From positions 1 through 64,000 of the forward strand of contig JBGVMW010000141.1 of the NCBI GenBank assembly GCA_045125095.1: DNA of 64,000 bases, written 5' to 3'. This DNA comes from JBGVMW01 sp045125095. GTDB lineage: Bacteria; Bacillota; Clostridia; Lachnospirales; Lachnospiraceae. The position numbers and the translations under genes are program-made. Of this stretch, positions 8,974 to 16,904 are shown piece after piece. Positions within the stretch are counted from its first letter, which is position 1; the number at the start of each line of letters is the position of its first letter. The notes beneath the pieces were generated by a model that saw nothing but the letters and a program-made list of their open reading frames with translations, was not told the origin of the DNA and did not search any database.

Positions 8974-9672
8974 GTGAGTATGCAGAGTATTTATGTAATT
9001 GAAGATGATGAAAATATTAGAAATTTAGTAAAGATTGCTTTAGAAGGATATGGTTATCAGGTTATTGCATTTGAATCCGCAGAACCGGCAGTAGAAAATG
9101 TGGAAAAAGATATGCCATCAGTGGCTATATTCGATCTGATGCTCCCGGGAATGAGTGGTTTAGATGCCATCAAATTGATTCGCCGGAAGGAGAAAGTAAG
9201 TAAGTTACCCATTATTATCCTCACAGCTAAGGATAAGGAATATGATAAGGTGACAGGGTTAGATGGTGGCGCAGATGATTACATGACAAAACCTTTTGGC
9301 GTATTGGAATTGGCAGCCCGGGTGCGCTCCCTGCTTCGCCGAACAGAAGAGAAGAAGGTGAAACAGGCAGACAGTACAGTGTCATATGGCGACCTTCGCA
9401 TGAATCATGCAGCAAGGGAGGTTTATATGAAGGGGCAGCTTTTGAACCTTACCTATAAAGAATATGAATTGCTGAACTATCTGGTAGAAAATCAGAACAG
9501 AGTAGTGGAACGGGAAGAATTGCTTAATGAATTATGGGATTATACAGTAGAAGTGGAAACACGTACACTGGATATTCACATCAAGACATTGCGCAAAAAG
9601 TTAGGAGAGGAAGGTAGCAGCTATATTAAGACGGTGCGAAGTGTGGGCTATCGTTTTGTAGCAGGACAATAG
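8974..9672 (+). CDS. phoP: Phosphate-type response regulator (OmpR/PhoB family)
   Basis: About 232 residues. The receiver domain (1-120) has acidic pocket DD, phospho-acceptor D in FDLMLPGMSG near 53 and K in TKPF near 104. The winged-helix DNA-binding domain is at about 130-230. Start is GTG 8974 or, more likely, the ATG at 8980, because AGGA lies 10 bases upstream of it. Directly precedes its histidine kinase and follows pstSCAB-phoU, which supports a PhoP/PhoB role in phosphate starvation. The symbol is inferred from context. Confidence 0.88.
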   Translation: MSMQSIYVIEDDENIRNLVKIALEGYGYQVIAFESAEPAVENVEKDMPSVAIFDLMLPGMSGLDAIKLIRRKEKVSKLPIIILTAKDKEYDKVTGLDGGADDYMTKPFGVLELAARVRSLLRRTEEKKVKQADSTVSYGDLRMNHAAREVYMKGQLLNLTYKEYELLNYLVENQNRVVEREELLNELWDYTVEVETRTLDIHIKTLRKKLGEEGSSYIKTVRSVGYRFVAGQ

Positions 9673-9677
9673 ATACT

Positions 9678-11084
9678 ATGAGAAGAGCAATATTATTAAG
9701 GTTTCTGTTGATAATTGTATTGGCATTGGCGATTTGTTGTAGTGTCACAGCTTATTTTATCAGCAAATCTATGCTGGATACCACGGTGCAGGATATGTAT
9801 CAGACGCTCCATGTTTTAGAGCATTCGCTGGAGTATGATGATAATTTACAGGAGAATCTGCTGACGATTACAGAAGATATTTTCACAGATGAAATACGTG
9901 TTACAATTATTAATGCAGATGGAATTGTTGTGGCAGATTCATCCGTAGAGGATATTCAGAGCCTGGAAAATCATTTACAGCGTGAAGAAGTAAAGAGTGC
10001 AATGGATTCCGGCTATGGATATTCTACCCGTTATTCAGAAACACTAGAAACAAACATGTTGTATGTAGCCAGACTGAACCAAGATGAAAAATATGTGATT
10101 CGATTATCAGAACCATACCATGGACTGACGGATTTTGCCAAAAGATTGCTGCCAATTATTATAATCGGAATTTTATGTGCAATGGGTGTCACAATTGTAA
10201 TGGGCTGGCGTTTTTCAGACCAGATTACAAAACCTATTATTGCCATCAGCCGGGAGATGGAAAAGGTTCAAAAAATTGATGAACCATTTCAGTTTTCAGA
10301 GAGTAAATATGATGAACTCAATATGATTAGTACCTCCGCCAGAAAAATGTCAGAGGCAATACGAGAATATGTGGCGAGTTTAGAGATGGAGAAGAAGATA
10401 CGTCAGGAATTCTTTTCCAATGCGTCTCATGAGTTGAAAACGCCAATTACTTCCATAAAAGGATATACAGAACTGCTTAATCAGGGATTTGGTATAGATG
10501 AAACCATGCAGAAAGACTTTTATCAAAGAATTATGAAGGAAACAGATAATATGACCAGTCTGATTAATGATATTCTGATGATTTCCCGTTTAGAAGCAAA
10601 TGAAAATGTGGAGATGATGACTGAAGTCAGAATGTGTCCGCTGATGGATGAAATTTTAGATTCCATGGGACCCATTGCAAAGGATTATCAGGTTACGCTT
10701 CATTCTGAATGTAAGCCGATGTGCGTCAAAAGCAGTCCAAAGCAAATGCGAGAGTTGATACTGAATCTTGTAAACAACGGTGTAAAATACAATAAGCCGG
10801 GAGGCGATGTGTGGGTAAATATTGATGTTGAAACAGGGAACGTGTTGGTGATCCGTGTAAGAGACAATGGAGTGGGAATTAGCGAAGAAGACCAGAAACG
10901 TATTTTTGAGCGGTTCTACCGAGTGGATAAAGGACGAAGTAAGAAATCCGGTGGAACAGGTCTTGGCCTTGCTATTGTGAAGCATGTGGTAGAATACAAT
11001 AAGGGAGAAATCCAATTAGAAAGTACCTTGGGAGAAGGTAGTTGTTTTACTGTGCGAATGCCTGTTGAAGTTTTATATAACTAA
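9678..11084 (+). CDS. phoR: Phosphate-type sensor histidine kinase
   Basis: 468 residues. TM1 is at about 5-28, an extracellular region at 30-160, TM2 at about 160-182, then HAMP, HisKA with the H-box SNASHELKTPITS near 250, and a HATPase_c domain with N box (LVNNGVKYN), G1 (DNGVGI) and G2 (GGTGLGLAI). It begins 5 bases after phoP, so the two are co-translated. It is inferred to sense phosphate status through PhoU/Pst. The last codons form part of a large palindrome. Confidence 0.9.
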   Translation: MRRAILLRFLLIIVLALAICCSVTAYFISKSMLDTTVQDMYQTLHVLEHSLEYDDNLQENLLTITEDIFTDEIRVTIINADGIVVADSSVEDIQSLENHLQREEVKSAMDSGYGYSTRYSETLETNMLYVARLNQDEKYVIRLSEPYHGLTDFAKRLLPIIIIGILCAMGVTIVMGWRFSDQITKPIIAISREMEKVQKIDEPFQFSESKYDELNMISTSARKMSEAIREYVASLEMEKKIRQEFFSNASHELKTPITSIKGYTELLNQGFGIDETMQKDFYQRIMKETDNMTSLINDILMISRLEANENVEMMTEVRMCPLMDEILDSMGPIAKDYQVTLHSECKPMCVKSSPKQMRELILNLVNNGVKYNKPGGDVWVNIDVETGNVLVIRVRDNGVGISEEDQKRIFERFYRVDKGRSKKSGGTGLGLAIVKHVVEYNKGEIQLESTLGEGSCFTVRMPVEVLYN

Positions 11085-11148
11085 TTAACGAAAAGGACTA
11101 AATCTTGTATCATACAACATTTAGTCCTTTTCGTTAATTAGTTATATA
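11074..11148. terminator. Large bidirectional terminator, 30-bp perfect stem
   Basis: The arms 11074-11103 and 11119-11148 are perfect inverted repeats of 30 bases. The 15-base loop contains a further TTGTAT-C-ATACAA stem, so the whole 75-base block is an almost unbroken palindrome. It includes the phoR stop codon and separates phoR from the convergent gene at 11162. Confidence 0.8.
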
Positions 11149-11161
11149 ATTTTTACATGCA

Positions 11162-11803
11162 TTAATGTTTTTTAGAGTTATTTGCATCCAGTGCACTTGA
11201 CATAGTCTCAATGGACTTTGTAATTTCAATTGCACTCTTTTTGATATCACTGTAAATCACTTCAGACTTTTTAGAAAGTTCACCCATCTGCTTTGCAACG
11301 ACAGCGAAACCAACACCAGCTTCACCGGAACGTGCAGCTTCAATAGATGCATTCAGTGCTAACATATTCTGTTTAGAGGCGATAGACTCTAATTCATTTG
11401 CTTTCTTTCCTATGATCTGTACAGTAGCAGTTGCACCTTTAATTTCTTCATTGATAATATGCAGGTTTTCAGAACCCGCATTCTGTATAAATTCCATATT
11501 GACATAGCCATTAATCATTATGCCTGCTAATGAACCAACGTTTTTAAGGGCAAGTTCGTCCATATTCTGTTTTTCAGAGGATACTGCTTCGCACACAATA
11601 GTACCTAATTTTTCGCCATTTATTACGATTGCCTCGGAGAATTCCAGACTTGTTGCATCAAATCCGATACCAGCTCTGAACTTGGTAATAGGATTACCAT
11701 CGTTGTCTTTCAGTCCGATTGCAACACCTGTTGCCTCTGAAAATGTATTCTGTAATTCTTCTAAATTTTTCTGTTCTACGAAATCTAATAATTTCATATT
11801 CAA
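11162..11803 (-). CDS. Soluble PocR-domain / short chemoreceptor-like signalling protein
   Basis: 213 residues, no membrane segment. The N-terminal part (about 5-115, KNLEELQNTFSEATGVAIGL onward) resembles the PocR ligand-sensing domain. The C-terminal part carries the conserved methyl-accepting tip sequence (KQNMLALNASIEAARSGEAG, near 145-165). The methylation helices are short or absent, so it is a minimal cytosolic receptor. It could signal to a CheA/CheW array or work by itself; no che genes are in the window. The start follows GGGAAGG. Convergent with phoR. Confidence 0.75.
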   Translation of the reverse strand: MNMKLLDFVEQKNLEELQNTFSEATGVAIGLKDNDGNPITKFRAGIGFDATSLEFSEAIVINGEKLGTIVCEAVSSEKQNMDELALKNVGSLAGIMINGYVNMEFIQNAGSENLHIINEEIKGATATVQIIGKKANELESIASKQNMLALNASIEAARSGEAGVGFAVVAKQMGELSKKSEVIYSDIKKSAIEITKSIETMSSALDANNSKKH

Positions 11804-11891
11804 TCAACCTTCCCTTCATTCGAGTGATAATAAAATTTTGAGTAACCCCTCAAGCGCTGGGACTTTCGTCAGTCACGCATTTCTACTTTCT

Positions 11892-11920
11892 ATTCTACAT
11901 GAAACTACAGTAAATTACAA
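11892..11920 (-). promoter_or_regulatory. Promoter of the PocR/chemoreceptor-like gene
   Basis: On the minus strand, TTGTAA and TAGAAT are separated by 17 bases. The roughly 85-base leader that follows contains two small hairpins (GACT/AGTC and TTGAG/CTCAA). I could not match the leader to a known riboswitch. 11921-12058 holds nothing recognised. Confidence 0.55.
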
Positions 11921-12058
11921 CATAAATTTTAAAGAAAACCACATAATTGTATATAAATTGCATAATGAAAGTGAATGGTTTCAATAGTTGCTCTATATAT
12001 GCGCAGGAAAACTGAATTTTACGATAGAAAACGCTAGTAAAATTCTAAAAATTACCGC

Positions 12059-12105
12059 TTGAAATCTGGACATGGGTATACTATACTAAAATGGAATTTT
12101 AGTAT
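12059..12105 (+). promoter_or_regulatory. Promoter with overlapping 10-bp inverted repeat, upstream of DUF1858 gene
   Basis: TTGAAA (12059-12064), a 17-base spacer and TATACT (12082-12087) form a good promoter. A perfect inverted repeat ATACTAAAAT-GGA-ATTTTAGTAT (12083-12105) overlaps the -10 and the transcription start. It looks like an operator, or an mRNA 5' hairpin. Confidence 0.6.
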
Positions 12106-12140
12106 GTAAAAGCATTGTAATAGAAACAGGAGGAATAAAA

Positions 12141-12341
12141 ATGGCAGTAGTAACAAAGGAAATGACAATTGGCGAATTATTAAAGGTAGATACAGAAGTA
12201 GTTGTTCCAATTCTTATGGAGATGGGAATGCATTGTATCGGATGCCCATCTTCTATCGGAGAAAGCCTTGAGCAGGCTGCGATGGTTCATGGTATGGATC
12301 CTGACGCTTTAGTGGACAAGATTAATGCTGCATTAGCTTAA
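12141..12341 (+). CDS. DUF1858 redox-disulfide domain protein
   Basis: 66 residues comprising a single DUF1858 domain: MTIGELLKVDTEVVVPILME, then the C-x-x-C pair in HCIGCPSS. This small domain is known next to or fused with hybrid-cluster and other redox proteins and is thought to hold a reactive disulfide or a metal ligand. Here it is monocistronic, with a strong site (AGGAGGAATAAAA) and its own terminator. No redox partner is adjacent. Confidence 0.85.
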   Translation: MAVVTKEMTIGELLKVDTEVVVPILMEMGMHCIGCPSSIGESLEQAAMVHGMDPDALVDKINAALA

Positions 12342-12350
12342 TTCGAAAAA

Positions 12351-12386
12351 AAACCAGTGTAAGGTTGGCTTACACTGGTTTCTTTA
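12351..12386. terminator. Bidirectional terminator between DUF1858 gene and mecA
   Basis: AACCAGTGTAAG pairs with CTTACACTGGTT. There is an A-run before the stem and a TTTCTTT tail after it, so it can serve both strands. Confidence 0.85.
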
Positions 12387-12442
12387 GTTAGAGCGTGTTT
12401 GAAAAGACATTGTTACTATCTGTACGCTTGTAGTGTTCTTTA

Positions 12443-13186
12443 CTATGACATGGTAGCAAGTTTTTGAATTGCCTTTGCTGGAATGAGAACCTTTAAATGC
12501 TCTTCAATATAGGAAGCAGTAGCATCTGAGTAACGGATAGGCGTACCATATTCCGATAGGCGGTTGCATATGATATTAAATTGCTCAGGTGTATGCTTCG
12601 ACTGTTTTAATAAAAGAATGAAGGTTCCTTCCCGTTCATCTTTATATAACTTGTTTTCTCCCTGATAAATAGTCTGAATGCTATCAGATGCTTTGATGGC
12701 AAGGTCTAAAGTCTCGAAATTGTAGATAGCTGTCAGTTTAATTGGTTTTAAAGATTTCTTGGCATTACCGACTGGCTTGCCAGCAGAAACAGATTCTGCC
12801 GATGGGTCGGTGTGTTCCTCGCGCAGGCGGTTGAACAGATCAATTACATCATTTGCACCATTTGAGGTTGGCGCAGAATAATCAGATTCTGGTTCGTCGG
12901 ATGGAGCAAATTTAGAAAAGCGTGTATCTAATTCGTCCGGATCCTCGACTTTTGTAATGATCAATATGATACATTCTGAGGATATTGGGATGGCTTCAAT
13001 CATCAAAGGAATATCTTCCGCATCAAAGCCACATTCAAAGGAAGCCTGCTGCATCATATCACGAAACAATGCTTTGGCTTTTTCGGTGCCATAGGCAAGC
13101 TCGCTAAGTTTAATCTGCCGATCCGCTAAATCTTTTTTTGTTAAGGTACAGCGAATCTGGTTATCATTTATACGTTCAATCTTCAT
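12443..13186 (-). CDS. mecA: MecA-type adaptor protein for ClpC
   Basis: 247 residues. The N-terminal substrate-binding region begins MKIERINDNQIRCTLTKKDL, a clear MecA start. A variable acidic/Ser-rich linker (about 90-135) precedes a C-terminal MecA domain (about 150-240) that docks on ClpC. The family targets proteins such as ComK for ClpCP degradation; substrates here are unknown. The site GGAAGTG precedes the ATG. Convergent with the DUF1858 gene and sharing its terminator. Confidence 0.9.
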   Translation of the reverse strand: MKIERINDNQIRCTLTKKDLADRQIKLSELAYGTEKAKALFRDMMQQASFECGFDAEDIPLMIEAIPISSECIILIITKVEDPDELDTRFSKFAPSDEPESDYSAPTSNGANDVIDLFNRLREEHTDPSAESVSAGKPVGNAKKSLKPIKLTAIYNFETLDLAIKASDSIQTIYQGENKLYKDEREGTFILLLKQSKHTPEQFNIICNRLSEYGTPIRYSDATASYIEEHLKVLIPAKAIQKLATMS

Positions 13187-13224
13187 AGTATCACTTCCAA
13201 TCTGAAAACCATTATTTGTAACAG

Positions 13225-13242
13225 CATTATTTATAAATAATG
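13225..13242. promoter_or_regulatory. Perfect 18-bp palindrome in the mecA promoter region
   Basis: CATTATTTATAAATAATG is fully self-complementary and lies about 40 bases upstream of mecA on its strand. It is AT-only apart from its ends, so it may be an operator or chance. The rest of 13243-13486 is AT-rich, and I saw no other clear feature in it. Confidence 0.35.
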
Positions 13243-13570
13243 AGACTATTACATCTTTAGTATATCAAAAATATGAAAAATGTCTACTAAAAAAGGTATG
13301 AAAAATTGTTAATAATTAGTTTATAAAAAATAGCATGGTGCATAAATGAACAGCCATTAATTTGGTTACTATATATGATGAATTTTGAAGAAGAAAAAAA
13401 ACAATTGTGAATCTTACGGTTTTCTCTTTTGACTATTGTTAAGATTTGCAATCTGTGTTTTAATAAGGCTGAGAATGTTGTTACGAAAGGAGGTAGGGTA
13501 ATGGACGGGTAATGTATTATTTGGTAAATACCGGATTATCGAAGAAGTAGGTGCAGGATTAAGTGGTATC

Positions 13571-14932
13571 GTGTACAAGGCAGAACATATCCGGTTAAAC
13601 GAACTTCGGGCGATAAAATGTATTGATAAGAAACGCCCATTCTATGAACAGCTTTCGAAGGAAGCTACGATTCTAAAGGATCTGAAACATACTGCAATTC
13701 CTGTGATTTTCGATATGGAAGAAGACGAATCGTATTTGTATCTTATTGAAGAGTATATAGCAGGAGAATCTTTGCAGGACATCATGAACCATCAGGAAAA
13801 ACTCCCGGTTGTAAGTATAATTGAATATGGTATACAGTTGTGTGGAATTCTGTATTATCTGCATAGCTGTTTAGAGGAACCCCTTCTTTATCTGGATTTA
13901 AAACCATCCAATATTCTGATAGCTGAAGGCAAATTAAAGCTGATTGATTTTGGAAGCTGTAGAAAACAGGAAACAGGGGAGACAACAAGATTATCCATGG
14001 GAACGGTTGGGTATGCAGCACCGGAACAATTTGTTGGCGTATCAAACAGTGAAAAGACGGATGTATATGGCATAGGAGCTGTTTTGTATTATATGCTCAC
14101 AGGGCAAAGAGTTGATAACAAGTATTGTCATATACTCCGTCAATTAAAGATACCATCAGAGCTTAAGAAGACAGTGATGGATTGTTTAGAACCAGAGATT
14201 AGAAAACGTCCTGAGGGAGTAAAAGCGGTGGAGTATCGACTTATGCAGATATCCGGGAATCGCAAAATTGGAAGATTAACAACAGGCTCAAAGACCCATC
14301 AGAAAGCATCTGGTGGATGGAAAATGGGTGTTATTGGTACCAGAACAGGTGTTGGTGTCACCTATTATGTATTACAGCAGGGAATGATGCAAAAGCGTAA
14401 AGGACAGAAGGTAGCATTAGCAGAACTGAATACTCATAATGATTTTGGTAAATTAAAATTAAACGATAATAGAAATAACAACAACCAAAAAAAATTATTT
14501 CAAAGTACACATGAAAGAATATTCGGTACGGGGGAAGGCGTTTGTACCTTTAGCCTAAACGGAATAGATTATTACCCTGGGTGTAGTGCAACTACGTTGC
14601 TCATGTTACAAAATATGAATTATGACAACATTATTGTGGATTTTGGATGTTGTTGGGAGGAAAGCAGAGAGGAGTTTCTTCGCTGTCAGGAGAAACATGT
14701 CATTCTCAATGCAGATATCTGGCATATGGAAGAAACGATACAGTTGTTAGAACAGATTAGAAAAGAACATGGAAGCAAAAAATGGAAGTATCTGTCTGTT
14801 TTTTATGAAGACAGAAATTTAGAACAATTAGAAGCTGCTTATGGAATTACCATACAAACATTGGTATTTGGGAATGAAACAGTACACCATAGAAGATGGA
14901 TACATAAGCGAGGTATATTTCGTAATTACTGA
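13571..14932 (+). CDS. Ser/Thr protein kinase fused to a ParA/TadZ-like domain (5' end disrupted)
   Basis: 453 residues from GTG 13571, but the kinase glycine loop (GAGLSGIVYKA) is encoded in frame upstream from 13502, where no start codon exists. The strong AAAGGAGG site at 13486-13493 leads to ATG 13501, which reads ATG GAC GGG TAA; a +1 shift at GGG-T would join it to the kinase frame. The kinase domain has the catalytic YLDLKPSN (HRD replaced by YLD), DFGSC and APEQ motifs. The C-terminal half (about 245-450) begins MGVIGTRTGVGVT, a degenerate Walker A of ParA/MinD type with no catalytic Lys. Its link to Tad pili is inferred from the TadZ-like domain and from related FHA genes at 34 kb. 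Confidence 0.75.
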   Translation: MYKAEHIRLNELRAIKCIDKKRPFYEQLSKEATILKDLKHTAIPVIFDMEEDESYLYLIEEYIAGESLQDIMNHQEKLPVVSIIEYGIQLCGILYYLHSCLEEPLLYLDLKPSNILIAEGKLKLIDFGSCRKQETGETTRLSMGTVGYAAPEQFVGVSNSEKTDVYGIGAVLYYMLTGQRVDNKYCHILRQLKIPSELKKTVMDCLEPEIRKRPEGVKAVEYRLMQISGNRKIGRLTTGSKTHQKASGGWKMGVIGTRTGVGVTYYVLQQGMMQKRKGQKVALAELNTHNDFGKLKLNDNRNNNNQKKLFQSTHERIFGTGEGVCTFSLNGIDYYPGCSATTLLMLQNMNYDNIIVDFGCCWEESREEFLRCQEKHVILNADIWHMEETIQLLEQIRKEHGSKKWKYLSVFYEDRNLEQLEAAYGITIQTLVFGNETVHHRRWIHKRGIFRNY

Positions 14933-14963
14933 CATATCACAAAGTACATGGAAGTTACAGGAT

Positions 14964-15026
14964 AACTGCACTCCATTACACTTATCAGACAAAAAGTGTA
15001 TCGGGAAGAAACAGTGGAGTGCAGTT
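14964..15026. other. Long hairpin after the kinase gene, no T-run
   Basis: AACTGCACTCCATT and AGTGGAGTGCAGTT form an outer stem with one mismatch, with an inner ACACTT/AAGTGT stem. It lacks a T-run, so it is a weak terminator candidate or a mobile-element remnant. 15027-15101 holds nothing recognised. Confidence 0.5.
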
Positions 15027-15101
15027 GTCATATTAGAAATATTTATGAATATAGATGACGATAAGCGGTAAATCTGCTATACTATATGTGTTTCTTGTTC
15101 A

Positions 15102-15348
15102 TAGGTAATTGCGAAACGCCAATAAGGTAGTGAATTGTCAGAATTGTTTGTGACAGATAGTTGTTTGCTACATAGTCTATATGTGACCCTCTGAAAACGT
15201 CGGCACTTGGGCTGTGTATTTTACAGCCTTAGTGTCCGCTACGTTTGAAGGGAGCGAGAGCGCGTCAAATATAGACTATGTAGTAAGCAACTATTTGCAC
15301 AAACAATTCTGACAATTTGCGGATGGTCTACACTTTCGCAAATGCCTA
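15102..15348 (-). mobile_element. 247-bp foldback (MITE-like) element, copy 2
   Basis: Complete copy, inverted relative to the copies at 1 and 37095. Ends are TAGGTAATTGCGAAA and, in reverse complement, TAGGCATTTGCGAAA. The two halves pair along most of their length, including AATTGTCAGAATTGTTTGTG (complement AATTGTCAGAATTGTTTGTG on the other arm) and CATAGTCTATAT. It has no open reading frame. It ends 28 bases before the alcohol dehydrogenase start. Confidence 0.85.
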
Positions 15349-15376
15349 ATAATAATTTAAGATAAGGAGTGTTGAC

Positions 15377-16531
15377 ATGGCATATCAGTTTACCGTACCG
15401 GGAAGAACATTTATAGGTGAAAATGCGTTGGTTCTGGCAGAAAATGCTGTTAAGAGTCTTGGAAAAAAGGCATTGATTGTTACAGGAAAAATTGTAACTA
15501 AGACAGGAATTGTTGAAATTCTTATGGACTATTTAAAAAAATGGAACATTGACTATGAGATATTCAATGACATTACGGGGGAACCTACTGATGTGATGAT
15601 AGCCGAAGGAGTAAGTGCATATGAAGCATCAGGCTGTGATTTCTTAATAGGAATTGGTGGGGGGAGTCCATTGGATTCAGTCAAAGCCATTGCAGTTGTT
15701 GCCACATTAAAATGCAATATTGGAGACTTAATGGGAAAGGAGATTGAAGGTAAATTTCCACCCATGCTTTTAATTCCAACCACAGCGGGAACCGGTTCTG
15801 AGACTACAAAATTCACGGTAATTACTGATACGAAAAAGAATATAAAAATGCTTCTAAAAGGAGAAAAGTTATTACCTGATGTAGCTATTATCGATCCGGC
15901 ATTTGCCTTGACAGCTCCAAAGGGGATTACAGCAGCGACCGGAATGGATGCGCTGACCCATGCAGTAGAATCTTATACTTCGAGAAAATCCAATGAAATA
16001 ACAGATATGTTTGCTTTATCTGCTATTAAAAGAATTTTCAAGTATCTTCCTGCCGCGTGGAAAGACGGCAGTGATAAAAAAGCAAGAGAAGAAATGGCGA
16101 TGGCGGCATATGAAGCTGGTGTTTGTATCAACAATGCTTCTGTTACCCTGGTGCATGGGATGAGCCGACCAATCGGTGCGATGTTTCATGTGCCACATGG
16201 AATCTCCAATGCCATGTTAATTAAGGAATGTTTGACCTTTGCATTAGATGGTTGTTATGAAAAATTTGCAACTATTGCAAGAACAATTGGTGCAGTTGGA
16301 GATGATGTGTCTGATGAAATTGCTGCGAAGGCATTTTTGAAAGCATTGGTAGCTTTGTGTAAGGAAATTGAGATACCAACTTTAGCCCAGTATGGCATTG
16401 AAAAGAAAGATTTTGTAGAGGTAATAGATAAAATGGCAACAGATGCCATTGCAAGTGGAAGCCCTGCTAACACCATAAAGGATGTGACGAAGGAAGATGT
16501 TGTTGCGATCTATGAAAAACTCTGGGATTAG
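15377..16531 (+). CDS. Iron-containing alcohol dehydrogenase
   Basis: 384 residues, the usual length of group III iron-dependent alcohol dehydrogenases. N-terminal NAD-binding domain has GGGSPLDSVKAIA near 95-107. The metal-binding C-terminal half has D-x3-H in GMDALTHAVESYTS near 190-205 and further His in VTLVHGMSRPIGAMFHVPHG near 255-275. It interconverts an aldehyde and an alcohol with NAD(P)H; the substrate cannot be read from sequence. Starts after AAGGAGTGTTGAC. Monocistronic, with a foldback element immediately upstream and a terminator downstream. Confidence 0.9.
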   Translation: MAYQFTVPGRTFIGENALVLAENAVKSLGKKALIVTGKIVTKTGIVEILMDYLKKWNIDYEIFNDITGEPTDVMIAEGVSAYEASGCDFLIGIGGGSPLDSVKAIAVVATLKCNIGDLMGKEIEGKFPPMLLIPTTAGTGSETTKFTVITDTKKNIKMLLKGEKLLPDVAIIDPAFALTAPKGITAATGMDALTHAVESYTSRKSNEITDMFALSAIKRIFKYLPAAWKDGSDKKAREEMAMAAYEAGVCINNASVTLVHGMSRPIGAMFHVPHGISNAMLIKECLTFALDGCYEKFATIARTIGAVGDDVSDEIAAKAFLKALVALCKEIEIPTLAQYGIEKKDFVEVIDKMATDAIASGSPANTIKDVTKEDVVAIYEKLWD

Positions 16532-16552
16532 AAGCGAGATTTGAAATAAGAC

Positions 16553-16590
16553 AATGGAGGTTCTGGGAAACTGGATACCTCCATTTTTTT
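16553..16590 (+). terminator. Terminator after alcohol dehydrogenase
   Basis: AATGGAGGT pairs with ACCTCCATT, followed by T7. Confidence 0.85.
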
Positions 16591-16614
16591 GCTTTTCTTT
16601 ACTAGGTGGAATGG

Positions 16615-16782
16615 ATGAAGAGTCACCGCGTTTTTTGGATGCAGTTCGGGTTGGAGATCCAGTACTATGCAGCATTTTCAAATTATTGTCTTACGGCAAA
16701 ACAGAAAAAAATCTATGGACAATTTGGAATTACGGAAAGCCATATCAACAAGGTTGCAGATAGAATGAATTTGAAAGTTTAG
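16615..16782 (+). CDS. Possible small ORF or gene remnant
   Basis: 55 codons, reading MKSHRVFWMQFGLEIQYYAA at the start and ending in a helix-turn-helix-like tail (QKKIYGQFGITESHINKVAD then RMNLKV). AGGTGG lies 5 bases upstream. I do not recognise a family. The composition is protein-like, so it may be the surviving 3' end of a decayed gene. A competing frame from ATG 16611 exists. Function unknown. Confidence 0.3.
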   Translation: MKSHRVFWMQFGLEIQYYAAFSNYCLTAKQKKIYGQFGITESHINKVADRMNLKV

Positions 16783-16812
16783 TTATACGAATGAGAAAAA
16801 GTTAAGAATTAC

Positions 16813-16871
16813 TTGACCTGTCGTAGTAATTATGATATTATTACTACGACAGAAGTAGTACGACAGTCGTA
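16813..16871 (+). promoter_or_regulatory. PadR-operon promoter with operator repeats
   Basis: TTGACC (16813-16818), a 17-base spacer and TATTAT (16836-16841) form the promoter. A perfect 12-bp inverted repeat TGTCGTAGTAAT-N9-ATTACTACGACA (16819-16851) covers the spacer and the -10. A second half-scale palindrome TACGAC-A-GTCGTA lies at 16859-16871. This is very likely the autoregulatory site of the PadR repressor encoded just downstream. Confidence 0.75.
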
Positions 16872-16904
16872 TGGGATGATGAATTAGAGTGGGAGGTGGT
16901 AATT

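Noticed and set aside
11804..11890. Possible cyclic-di-GMP riboswitch before the PocR/receptor-like gene
   Set aside because: The two hairpins lack the conserved core of either known class; kept only as an unassigned leader.
11520..11987. Plus-strand frame over the PocR-type gene
   Set aside because: Antisense shadow; the minus-strand product has clear domain motifs and a ribosome site.
14841..15071. Frame overlapping the end of the kinase gene
   Set aside because: Overlaps the kinase C-terminus in another frame, no ribosome site, and runs into a hairpin.
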